Source: Christensenella massiliensis
GTDB lineage: Bacteria > Bacillota > Clostridia > Christensenellales > Christensenellaceae
Assembly: GCA_900155415.1 (NCBI GenBank)
Contig: LT700187.1
Span: forward strand, 248,001 to 312,000
Direction: 5' to 3'
DNA: 64,000 nucleotides
Shown here: positions 16,700 through 23,952 of the stretch, one piece after another
Position numbering within the stretch: the stretch's first letter is position 1
Layout of the letters: each line of letters opens with the position of its first letter
Translations under genes and position numbers: made by a program
The notes under the pieces: generated by a model
What the model was told of the DNA's origin: nothing
Database searches by the model: none
What the model saw: only the letters and a program-made list of their open reading frames with translations

Positions 16700-17560
16700 T
16701 TAGGAGGGTTCTTTTGCAGGCAGACCAAGTATCCGGCGCGCCTCGTCCGGCGTGGCCGGTTCGCAGTTATATTCCCGCAGGACGCGCACCGCACGCGCAA
16801 CAAACTGCATGTTGCTTTCGGCAGCGACGCCCTTTTTATATAGAACATTATCCTCCATTCCCACCCGGATATTGCCGCCCAGCGCGATCGCGGCATACAT
16901 GATCTCCATTGCTCCCGCGCCTACGCCGAAAGCGCTCCACGTACTTCCCGGTGCGACTGTCTCCATCGTATCTTTCATGAACACCAGATTTTTGGTAGTC
17001 GCGGCGATCCCGCCTGCAACGCCCATGCAGAACTGAAAATGCAGCGGTTTTTCAAGAATCTCTTTTTTCAGGAAATAACCTGCGTTGTATATCATACCCG
17101 GATCAAATACTTCAATCTCCGGCTTGACTTCCGCTTCGCGCATCATGCCCGCCAGCTTTTCCAAGAATTTCGGATTATTTTCAAAGACCGTCGTGTGCTG
17201 CCAGTTCATCGTACCGCAGTCAAAGGACGCCATTTCCGGTCTCAATTCATAAAAAGGCCGCAAACGGTCTTCCTCTTTCAGATTTACGCCGCCGCTCGTT
17301 GTGATGTTCAATATGATATCGCAGTCCTTGTGAGCACGGATAAGAGAGACCGTTTTCTCAAATTTTTCAAATTCCATCGCAGCGCGTCCCTGATCGTCCC
17401 TGCAGTGGATATGCGCCACAGCTGCGCCCTCTTTCCAGCAATGATAAATTTCTTCCGCAATTTCCTCAGGCTCAAGGGGCACGTTCGGCGTGTTTTCCTT
17501 CGTTGGCCACGCTCCTGTTGTTGCAACCGTGATGATGCGTTTGTTTTTCAATCCTTCCAT
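16700..17560 (-). CDS. BKACE (DUF849) beta-keto acid cleavage enzyme; candidate triacetate acetoacetate-lyase
   Basis: 286 residues, normal length. Zinc ligands HIH are at residues 50-52 (AHIHCRD), a third ligand is expected from the Glu in GNIRVGMED, and ITTSGG and DCGTMN line the active site. BKACE enzymes condense a beta-keto acid with acetyl-CoA and release acetoacetate and a new CoA ester. The founding member acts on 3-keto-5-aminohexanoate in lysine fermentation, but none of the other lysine genes is here. With a cyclase-family hydrolase and a hydroxyacid dehydrogenase beside it, triacetate (3,5-dioxohexanoate) is a better guess: the products would be acetoacetate plus acetoacetyl-CoA. 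Confidence 0.92.
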   Translation of the reverse strand: MEGLKNKRIITVATTGAWPTKENTPNVPLEPEEIAEEIYHCWKEGAAVAHIHCRDDQGRAAMEFEKFEKTVSLIRAHKDCDIILNITTSGGVNLKEEDRLRPFYELRPEMASFDCGTMNWQHTTVFENNPKFLEKLAGMMREAEVKPEIEVFDPGMIYNAGYFLKKEILEKPLHFQFCMGVAGGIAATTKNLVFMKDTMETVAPGSTWSAFGVGAGAMEIMYAAIALGGNIRVGMEDNVLYKKGVAAESNMQFVARAVRVLREYNCEPATPDEARRILGLPAKEPS

Positions 17561-17617
17561 TGTCCTCTCCTTTTCTGAAAAGGGACCATACCTCCCAAAG
17601 GTACGGTCCCGCGCTAT

Positions 17618-18553
17618 TTAGAATACACCGTAGGGATAGGTCCTTTCCGGCACGTCGTTCAGTTCCTCCTCGTCGATCTCCGCTACGCAGCGCGCCATTG
17701 AACCGTCGCCCATATACCAGCGGATCGGGAAGCAATAAAAACGGAACCGTTTCCCCGAAACCTTATCGAGGTCCCCTCCAAGGTTTTCCACGCCTACGAT
17801 CCCATGCCCAAGCATCTGCTTGTGGCAGGGCTCCCACGTTCCCCAGCATCCAATGGCCTCAAGCTCGCCGAATTTCTCATCGTATGCCTCTTTGCCGTGC
17901 AGCTTGATATATAATTCTTTGTCGAATTCGGCATAAGCCTCTTCTCCGAATTGTTCAATATATTCTTCAGTGATCGGCTTTCCGGACGCTCCTATCAGAT
18001 TCATACGCGTCATTCCGTTGTTTCCCATTGCTGTATGAAGCGGGTGGTCGAGCGCCTGCATATCCATCGCGACGCATTTCACCTTATGTTCTACGAACCA
18101 CTTCCCCGCTTCCACGCCCGTTCCGCAGGAATAATGGTAATATTCCTTGGAATCGTCAAACCGGCGGTGCATTCCCGTATTCAGGCAGACGACCATGCCT
18201 TCGAGCTCTTCCGGCCTGATGCCCGCCCGTTCACAGGCGTCTTCAAGGTGTTCCGGACCGATAAGCCCCCAGCGTCCGATCCTGATCTCGAGGCATACCG
18301 CCTCGCCCGTATAGGCATCCACTGGCATTTCATGTGTATAACGCGCCCGCCGTCCGTCGAATTCGCGTTCCATCACATGACGCGGCGCGTCGCAGTGGGT
18401 CCCTGTGTGCATCGTACAGCAGATAGACTGCGTCAGGACGCCCCCCTTTGCCATCGTATGCTTGCTGTCGATCAGCGGCTTATCAAAATATGGCCAGCGC
18501 GGTATTTCAGCGCCAAACGGGTGTGTAAGGTCTACAAATATTTTCTTTCCCAT
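17618..18553 (-). CDS. Cyclase-family metal hydrolase; candidate dihydrophloroglucinol cyclohydrolase
   Basis: 311 residues. The family metal motif HxGTHxDxPxH is present as HTGTHCDAPRH (residues 49-59), with a second His/Asp region further on (VKCVAMDMQALDHPLH). Relatives include kynurenine formamidase and isatin hydrolase, which are about 210-260 residues; this one is longer. No tryptophan-pathway gene is near. A member of this family opens dihydrophloroglucinol to 3-hydroxy-5-oxohexanoate in anaerobic phloroglucinol degradation, as I recall it, and the flanking BKACE and dehydrogenase genes fit that. The gene is 3 bases from the next dehydrogenase gene, so the two steps are tightly coupled. 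Confidence 0.9.
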   Translation of the reverse strand: MGKKIFVDLTHPFGAEIPRWPYFDKPLIDSKHTMAKGGVLTQSICCTMHTGTHCDAPRHVMEREFDGRRARYTHEMPVDAYTGEAVCLEIRIGRWGLIGPEHLEDACERAGIRPEELEGMVVCLNTGMHRRFDDSKEYYHYSCGTGVEAGKWFVEHKVKCVAMDMQALDHPLHTAMGNNGMTRMNLIGASGKPITEEYIEQFGEEAYAEFDKELYIKLHGKEAYDEKFGELEAIGCWGTWEPCHKQMLGHGIVGVENLGGDLDKVSGKRFRFYCFPIRWYMGDGSMARCVAEIDEEELNDVPERTYPYGVF

Positions 18554-18556
18554 TTT

Positions 18557-19492
18557 TTACTCCTTTTCCTTATTGATCTGATCTATAAGATATTCGTTCA
18601 GTCCTACTGTCCTATCCAGCATTTCCCTTTCGGATAAATCATAAAAGCCATGTCCGCCGGACTTGAAGCCAAGTCTTCCCTCGTTTACAAGTTCTTCCAA
18701 TAAAGGAGAAGGTTCATGAGAATCCTCCAAATATTTCAGAACATAGCGATGTATACTGAGCGTCAGGTCGAGGCCGACCATATCTGCATTTTCCAGCGGC
18801 GCTATCCGTGGCAGGCGCAGGCCCGGCCCATATTTCAAAGCCATATCCACCGTCTGCGCGTCTGCGATCCCGTGCTCCACGAGAGAGACCGCTTCCCGCC
18901 ACAGGGCATGCTGCAAACGGTTCGCTATAAAGCCGGGAACATCTTTTTCGCACACTACCGGCTTTTTCCCCGCCTGCCGCAGCTCCCTTGCGCACAGTTC
19001 GGCAATATCCTGCCGTGTCTCTTTCGTTTTGACCAGTTCTACAAGAGGCATAAGGTGGGCCGGGTTCCAAAAATGCATACCGATGAACCGCCCCTTGTGT
19101 TTCAGATCCTCCGCTATCTCTGTCGGGCTCATCACCGATGTGTTGGTCGCGAAAACCGTTTCCGTCCCGCACAATGCCTCGAGCTCGGCGAACACCCCAC
19201 GTTTGATCTGCATATCCTCAAACACACATTCTACGACCAGCTCCGCCTCTTCCACTGCCTTTTGGAGGTGGGAGCAGAAGCCAATATGCTCAAGAACGTA
19301 CTTTTTATATTCCTCATCGGCTGCGCATTTGCCGATCATGATATCGATATTGGCTTCTACTTTCCCAATAGGATCTATACCGATATTGGTATCGTATAGC
19401 GTAACTGTTTTTCCCGCCGCTGCAAAGACCTGCGCGATAGAGCATCCCATCAATCCCGCACCCACCACGGCGACCTTTTTTATCTTATCCAC
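18557..19492 (-). CDS. 3-hydroxyacyl-CoA dehydrogenase family enzyme; candidate 3-hydroxy-5-oxohexanoate dehydrogenase
   Basis: 311 residues from a GTG at 19492 with a GGAG site; the frame extends upstream but would overlap the cupin gene and lose the ribosome site. NAD-binding GAGLMG is at residues 11-16, the catalytic His is in MHFWNPAHLMPLVE, and the C-terminal helical domain with DVPGFIANRLQHALW is complete. Unlike fatty-acid enzymes it is not next to an enoyl-CoA hydratase or acyl-CoA dehydrogenase. Related proteins oxidise free 3-hydroxy acids. Context suggests oxidation of 3-hydroxy-5-oxohexanoate to triacetate, the substrate of the neighbouring BKACE enzyme. This is inference. Confidence 0.9.
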   Translation of the reverse strand: MDKIKKVAVVGAGLMGCSIAQVFAAAGKTVTLYDTNIGIDPIGKVEANIDIMIGKCAADEEYKKYVLEHIGFCSHLQKAVEEAELVVECVFEDMQIKRGVFAELEALCGTETVFATNTSVMSPTEIAEDLKHKGRFIGMHFWNPAHLMPLVELVKTKETRQDIAELCARELRQAGKKPVVCEKDVPGFIANRLQHALWREAVSLVEHGIADAQTVDMALKYGPGLRLPRIAPLENADMVGLDLTLSIHRYVLKYLEDSHEPSPLLEELVNEGRLGFKSGGHGFYDLSEREMLDRTVGLNEYLIDQINKEKE

Positions 19493-19505
19493 TATATTTT
19501 CTCCG

Positions 19506-19853
19506 TCAGTCCGGATAATTGATGATGACCAGCATTCTGGCGGGCAGGTTGCTTTCATTGGAAAGGCAACGCCCTTCGTTGGGTGCGAATGCGATCGCCT
19601 CATCCTTACGGATCACATATTCCTTTCCTTGCTTATCACGCACGGTCATCTCTCCCTCCAGCACGTAATATACTTTTTCGAGCGGATTGTCTTCATAGGC
19701 ATACTCTGCCCCGCCGCCCGGCAGGAAGGTCGAGAGACCCACCCAGAACTTCTGTGCGCCCGTCTCGTCCTTTCCGTGGACACGCATCGCCGTCATGCCA
19801 TAATGCCCCGGCGCTTCGTAGGCTTTTAATTCTTCCAAACTTATTTTTTTCAT
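19506..19853 (-). CDS. Cupin-domain protein
   Basis: 115 residues from the ATG at 19853 with an AAAGGAAA site; a longer frame upstream would run into the MATE gene. Single beta-barrel cupin: FLPGGGAEYAYEDNPLEKVYYVLEGEMTV is the first motif (the usual first His pair is not obvious) and DEAIAFAPNEGR the second. Without clear metal ligands it may be a small-molecule binding or isomerising protein rather than an oxygenase, which would make no sense in an anaerobe. It lies between the MATE transporter and the hydroxyacid dehydrogenase, on the same strand. Its step in the pathway is unknown. Confidence 0.85.
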   Translation of the reverse strand: MKKISLEELKAYEAPGHYGMTAMRVHGKDETGAQKFWVGLSTFLPGGGAEYAYEDNPLEKVYYVLEGEMTVRDKQGKEYVIRKDEAIAFAPNEGRCLSNESNLPARMLVIINYPD

Positions 19854-19867
19854 CGCTTTTTCCTTTC

Positions 19868-21217
19868 TTAACTGAGTTGCTTTATCCAGCGGTAGCGGTT
19901 GACCTTCGCGACCGCCACAAAACATTTCAATATCTGGTCGGACTTCAGGCAGATGAACACCAACACAGGCGACCAGCTCCATACAAACGCTGCAAAGGCC
20001 GATATCGGCAGAACGATGCCCCACATGAAAATCAGGTCGTTGATCATCACGAACTTCGTATCGCCTCCGCCGCGTACGATCCCCGTCAGCGCAGGCATCT
20101 GGTAGGCCGTTCCCACTACCGTGACGGAGAGAATCGTCATAAATTCAAGCGCGAGCTGTTTTGTTTCGGGAGTTATGGAGTAAAGCCCAACAATCATGTC
20201 TTTCAGAAAGAACAGGATGATCCCCGTAGCCGCGCCGATCATAAGGAAAATCATTTGCAAGGTCCGCGTGTACGGCTTTACCATCTCTTTTCTGTCCTCG
20301 CCCAGCGTTTTTGCAATCACTACCGCTGCCGCGCTTGCCGACGCGTACGCCACCACTGTGACCACCTCAAACACCGCTGCCGCGATGCTGTTCGCTGCGA
20401 TCACCGTCTGCCCCATGTGTCCGAGGATCGCTGCCTGAATCGCCATTGCTACGCCCCACATGGCACCCGATACGATGACCGGTGTTCCTACCTTGATATA
20501 CTGCCGAAAAATCGTTCCGCTGATGCGCAGTAGTTCCCGCATTTTCAGCCTGATTTTTTGATCGATACGGAACACATACAGGCATGTCGCCCCCACCTCC
20601 ACGATCCGTGCAGCCAGTGTGGCGATTGCCGCACCCCGCGCCCCCAGCTCCGGCGCTCCGAAATTCCCAAAAATCAGCATATAGTTCAGGAAGATATTGA
20701 CGCCGAGGGAGATGACCGACACGATAAAGCCGATCTTCACCGTCTCCACACTCCGCAGGGATGCTAACAGGATGCTGTTGACTGCAAAAAACACATAGGA
20801 GAAGCATACGATCTGCATATACTGCGTTCCTTCACCAATGACCGTTTGCTCGAAGGTGAACAGCGAAAGCACCTCGCGCGGCAGAAAAAACACGGCCGCC
20901 CACATGCCCGCCGCGGTTATGATGCCAAGCAACAGCCCGACCGCCGTTGTTTTTTTGATGGACGTGATATCCTTCGCCCCCCCAAACCGCGACGTCATCA
21001 CGAGCATACCTTCGCCGATGCCCCCAACCACCATCTGGAGCAAAAACTGGATCTGGTTGACCAGCGCCGCTCCCGACAGCGCCGTCTCACTATACATTCC
21101 GAGCATCACGTTGTCTGCGAGCGCCACCACGAACGTGATCACATTCTGTAGCGCGATCACCGCGATCAGTGGAAACAGCGTTCGGTAAAATTTTCTGTCC
21201 TTTACTAAGATGCTCAC
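19868..21217 (-). CDS. MATE-family multidrug/small-molecule exporter
   Basis: 449 residues from a GTG at 21217 (upstream GGGAGA); an ATG 18 codons earlier is possible but lacks a site. Twelve hydrophobic segments and family motifs such as ADNVMLGMYSETALSGAALVNQ in the first half and GAMWGVAMAIQAAILGHMGQ in the second identify a MATE sodium- or proton-driven antiporter of the membrane. Within a polyphenol breakdown operon it most likely exports toxic aromatic intermediates or waste aglycones. The 131-base gap upstream to the VOC gene is the largest in the operon before this point and may hold an internal promoter. Confidence 0.9.
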   Translation of the reverse strand: MSILVKDRKFYRTLFPLIAVIALQNVITFVVALADNVMLGMYSETALSGAALVNQIQFLLQMVVGGIGEGMLVMTSRFGGAKDITSIKKTTAVGLLLGIITAAGMWAAVFFLPREVLSLFTFEQTVIGEGTQYMQIVCFSYVFFAVNSILLASLRSVETVKIGFIVSVISLGVNIFLNYMLIFGNFGAPELGARGAAIATLAARIVEVGATCLYVFRIDQKIRLKMRELLRISGTIFRQYIKVGTPVIVSGAMWGVAMAIQAAILGHMGQTVIAANSIAAAVFEVVTVVAYASASAAAVVIAKTLGEDRKEMVKPYTRTLQMIFLMIGAATGIILFFLKDMIVGLYSITPETKQLALEFMTILSVTVVGTAYQMPALTGIVRGGGDTKFVMINDLIFMWGIVLPISAFAAFVWSWSPVLVFICLKSDQILKCFVAVAKVNRYRWIKQLS

Positions 21218-21348
21218 TTTCCCATCTCCCGTTTTGTTTTCAGCAACACGAAGCAGACTGACGTACAGCATGCCCGTTTTATTTGGCGTCTGTTACCGAT
21301 CCGTTTAAAGAGCGTTTAGCGTTTAAGGTTTTGGAGTCTTACTTTTTG

Positions 21349-21837
21349 TTACTCCGTGTCGTATTTTCTCTGCATTGTCTGTCCGACCTGTTCCATCAGC
21401 TCGATCGGTGTGCCGTCAGGATCGACGATCCATGCGATCCTGCACCCGTCTCCGCCCCAAATCGCATCTTCAAGGCCTGTCACACGCTTTGTACGGTCGG
21501 GACCTGTGAATACCTCGATCCCCTGCTCTGCAAGGCTGCGGATCAATACACCGATGTCTTCCGTTTCAAGAGCAAAGTGCCATGCCGTCTGATTTTTATC
21601 GTAATGCACAGTGCCTTCATTGTCCGGGATCCCTTCCGGCGTTCTTGCATGGACGGGCTGCAATTCGAGATACTGCCCGTGCGCGATCTTCATATAGATC
21701 ACCCATGGTTCGGCTTCTTCTCCGCCCTCTTTCAGCTCGAACATATATTCTAGTCCGAGCTTTTGATAAAATTCAATCGATTCCCGCGCGTTGCTCACAT
21801 GCAGCGAAACGTGAAATAATCCTTTCAAATTGCTCAT
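21349..21837 (-). CDS. VOC-family (glyoxalase/dioxygenase fold) protein
   Basis: 162 residues forming two beta-alpha-beta-beta-beta units. Likely metal ligands are the His in LFHVSLHV near the N-terminus, the His in AWHFALETED, and the Glu in DPDGTPIELMEQ near the C-terminus, as in glyoxalase I-like enzymes. Members catalyse isomerisations, epimerisations or additions next to a carbonyl. It directly follows the TIM-barrel deglycosidase-like gene (14-base gap), so it probably acts on the released aglycone or sugar product. Not a dioxygenase role in an anaerobe. Substrate unknown. Confidence 0.85.
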   Translation of the reverse strand: MSNLKGLFHVSLHVSNARESIEFYQKLGLEYMFELKEGGEEAEPWVIYMKIAHGQYLELQPVHARTPEGIPDNEGTVHYDKNQTAWHFALETEDIGVLIRSLAEQGIEVFTGPDRTKRVTGLEDAIWGGDGCRIAWIVDPDGTPIELMEQVGQTMQRKYDTE

Positions 21838-21851
21838 AGTCGTTTCTTCCC

Positions 21852-22820
21852 CTACGCATTTTCATACAGCTTCTTCGTCATTTTACTATAGCGTTCAAGC
21901 TGCTGAGATTCATTTTCCCGGATACTGAAATGATGCCCCTCGTATTCCGCTATGAGGTATCCGCCATATTGTTCCGTTTTCAGGATTGGCATGATCTCTT
22001 CATAGGGAATGCACGGATCATATTCGTCTTCTCCCAGATAGTAAAACTTTCCATGGAGCATTTGCGCATATTTCAGCAGGGGCGCAAGCTCTTTGATATC
22101 CGACGGATTGGAAAATTTATGATAAAACTCGTCTGTAAACCTTTTCTCTACGTCATTCAGCCCAAGCGCTTCTGCTTCTTCCATCGGCTTTTTGTTCCGA
22201 ATCATGCTAAGGACTGCCTCTAATTTATCTTCCCGAAATCCGGCTTCCACCGCCTGATCGATGTGCAGCTGATGCGGATATTTCTGGAAAATGCTGAGGT
22301 CCGGGCACGCACCGAGATAGCCGCCCGACTTCTCCATGATTTTGAAATACTCCAGCCATACCGGCACGTGAGGGTGGTGGGGATAGTGCATTTCAATGTT
22401 CAGCTTTATATCCATTTTTTCGCAGAACGGCAGCATCGCTTCAAAATTCTGCGGCGTGATGGAGTGCTGTGTTTTCATCATCGGGAAGCCTGCTTTTTTT
22501 GCGTAAACGATATCGTTCCGGGTATACTCCGCTAACTCCTCCTGATTCATGTCTCTGTCGCTCCGCATTCCAATGTCGAGATAGCCCTCCCAGCAAACGG
22601 GCTCCATTTCATATTTTTCCATGATGTCGCGCAGACGATACAGCCATTCATCGGAAATGAACGGATATTCCCTCGCGCTTTGCGCGGCGACTAACGTAAC
22701 CCCCGTATATCCAAGCTCCTTCGCGCGGCGGATACAGCCCTCGATGTCCAGTTCTCTCGTATAAAAGGAATCTGAAAAACTATAGAGCGATATACCGAAT
22801 TTCAATTTCCCGTTTTCCAT
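21852..22820 (-). CDS. TIM-barrel sugar isomerase/epimerase-like protein; candidate catalytic subunit of C-glycoside deglycosidase
   Basis: 322 residues from the ATG at 22820, 8 bases after GGGGAGG; an ATG 6 bases earlier is too close to it. Xylose-isomerase-like barrel with a probable metal set Glu143 (NIEMHYPHH), Asp174 (ACPDLS), His257 (MLHGKFY) and Glu292 (LIAEYEG). Two-subunit C-glycoside deglycosidases of gut bacteria (DgpC with DgpB, for puerarin) pair just such a barrel with a DUF6379 protein, and a DUF6379-like gene lies directly upstream. The complex breaks the carbon-carbon bond of a 3-oxo-glucosyl aromatic ring. Strong for family, moderate for the role; a keto-sugar isomerase is the alternative. 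Confidence 0.88.
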   Translation of the reverse strand: MENGKLKFGISLYSFSDSFYTRELDIEGCIRRAKELGYTGVTLVAAQSAREYPFISDEWLYRLRDIMEKYEMEPVCWEGYLDIGMRSDRDMNQEELAEYTRNDIVYAKKAGFPMMKTQHSITPQNFEAMLPFCEKMDIKLNIEMHYPHHPHVPVWLEYFKIMEKSGGYLGACPDLSIFQKYPHQLHIDQAVEAGFREDKLEAVLSMIRNKKPMEEAEALGLNDVEKRFTDEFYHKFSNPSDIKELAPLLKYAQMLHGKFYYLGEDEYDPCIPYEEIMPILKTEQYGGYLIAEYEGHHFSIRENESQQLERYSKMTKKLYENA

Positions 22821-22835
22821 TTTCATTGCCTCCCC

Positions 22836-23252
22836 TCACTCTACGTCCAGCGTCTTTTCGCAATCGCTGTCCACTACCAGATAGTTTCCAAAATATCCCG
22901 TGTAAGGGATCTTATGCTTCATCTCCACCTTGACCGTATGTCTGCCGTCCGAAATTCCCTTTTCGTCCAGAATACGCATAGTGGCTTTACTTCCCGTAAA
23001 CCAATATTCCGTATTGAGTTCCGGTATCTGACTCATCAGAAACCATTTCCCGTTTACACCAAACCGCATATCCTGCGGGGCGATCCTGCGGCCGTCTACG
23101 GTGACGTTCAGCTCCTCTACATTGCATACATAAGCTCCGCGGTAGGTTGGATATCTCATCTTGAATTCATATCCGAGCGGTATCCCTTCCGCTTCATAGC
23201 GCTTGATTTTGTCTTCGCATACCATTCGTTCATTAAATGCTGTAAAATCCAT
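22836..23252 (-). CDS. DUF6379-type small subunit, candidate beta subunit of C-glycoside deglycosidase
   Basis: 138 residues, the usual size. All-beta protein with conserved-looking segments RYPTYRGAYVCNVEELNV, GVNGKWFLMSQIPEL and KHKIPYTGYFGNYLVVD. This matches, from memory, the beta subunit (DgpB/CarB, DUF6379) that caps the active site of the TIM-barrel subunit in C-deglycosylation enzymes; such genes are almost always paired with the barrel gene as here (15-base gap). An AGAGGTG site precedes the ATG. It has no signal peptide, so the complex is cytoplasmic. Confidence 0.85.
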   Translation of the reverse strand: MDFTAFNERMVCEDKIKRYEAEGIPLGYEFKMRYPTYRGAYVCNVEELNVTVDGRRIAPQDMRFGVNGKWFLMSQIPELNTEYWFTGSKATMRILDEKGISDGRHTVKVEMKHKIPYTGYFGNYLVVDSDCEKTLDVE

Positions 23253-23289
23253 AATTACACCTCTCTTATTTGTTTCTGGCGCGCGCCGT

Positions 23290-23943
23290 TTATTTCTCTT
23301 TGCGCGGCGTCATCGTATTGCCATCGTATGTTTTATATGGTATGGGAGGAACCGGCCAAAGCTGCGGCTCTGTTTGGTTCGTATAGGCTAAAGCCATGGC
23401 CGGCTTGCTGTCCGGTGCGAGCATATCCGGCGTTGCCGGAGTAGTATATTCCATATCCACCCATGATGTATAATAATCGCTGCAAAAATCCGAAAAAATC
23501 GTGAAGTGCCAAAACTTCCACGTTCCGTTTTCTTCGATAAAATCTACCGCGTATTTTACCCATACCCAATAGGAGGTCAGTTTCCCTGTTCCGGGCTCCC
23601 TGCGCGTCTCGCAGCCGGGTGACATCCAACATGCCTTGGCAGTCCTAAGGTCGTCCGCCACTACGATGACCTCTGTCGTCAGGCTGTGCTCGCAAAAGGA
23701 GCCCCGTATATCTTCCCCGTCCATATTCTCATGAAACTCTACAAAGAAGCGTCTGACGCTTTCCGGTCCGTAGAAAAAACCAAGATCATAATTTTCGATC
23801 CAGCAGTCGTTCCTTGAAAGCGCAAACAGCTCGTAGGTCTCCGCATGTTTTTTGGCAGAATGCAGATATTCATAGCGTGCCATTTGATTGCGGCACTCCT
23901 GTATGATCCATAGCTTTTTTATTGTTTGTTCCAATCGTTCCAT
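23290..23943 (-). CDS. NTF2-like (SnoaL-type) protein
   Basis: 217 residues, longer than the usual 130-150 residue SnoaL domain. The cone-shaped fold is suggested by the pattern of an N-terminal helix, FYGPESVRRFFVEFHENM, then strands ending in WVWVKYAVDFIEENGTWKFWHFTIF. Members include polyketide cyclases, ketosteroid isomerases and binding proteins; several aromatic residues line the predicted pocket. It sits between the hydrolase and the DUF6379 gene on the same transcript, so it likely binds or isomerises an aromatic or polyketide-like intermediate. The ribosome site is poor, and translation may be coupled to the upstream gene. Not assigned a reaction. Confidence 0.75.
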   Translation of the reverse strand: MERLEQTIKKLWIIQECRNQMARYEYLHSAKKHAETYELFALSRNDCWIENYDLGFFYGPESVRRFFVEFHENMDGEDIRGSFCEHSLTTEVIVVADDLRTAKACWMSPGCETRREPGTGKLTSYWVWVKYAVDFIEENGTWKFWHFTIFSDFCSDYYTSWVDMEYTTPATPDMLAPDSKPAMALAYTNQTEPQLWPVPPIPYKTYDGNTMTPRKEK

Positions 23944-23952
23944 CGCTTATAT

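Noticed and set aside
16700-17560. BKACE enzyme as evidence for lysine fermentation (3-keto-5-aminohexanoate cleavage)
   Set aside because: No lysine aminomutases, 3,5-diaminohexanoate dehydrogenase or 3-aminobutyryl-CoA ammonia-lyase occur nearby, and the neighbours fit phloroglucinol breakdown better.
17618-18553. Kynurenine formamidase
   Set aside because: Shares the metal motif but is longer, and no tryptophan-degradation gene is adjacent.
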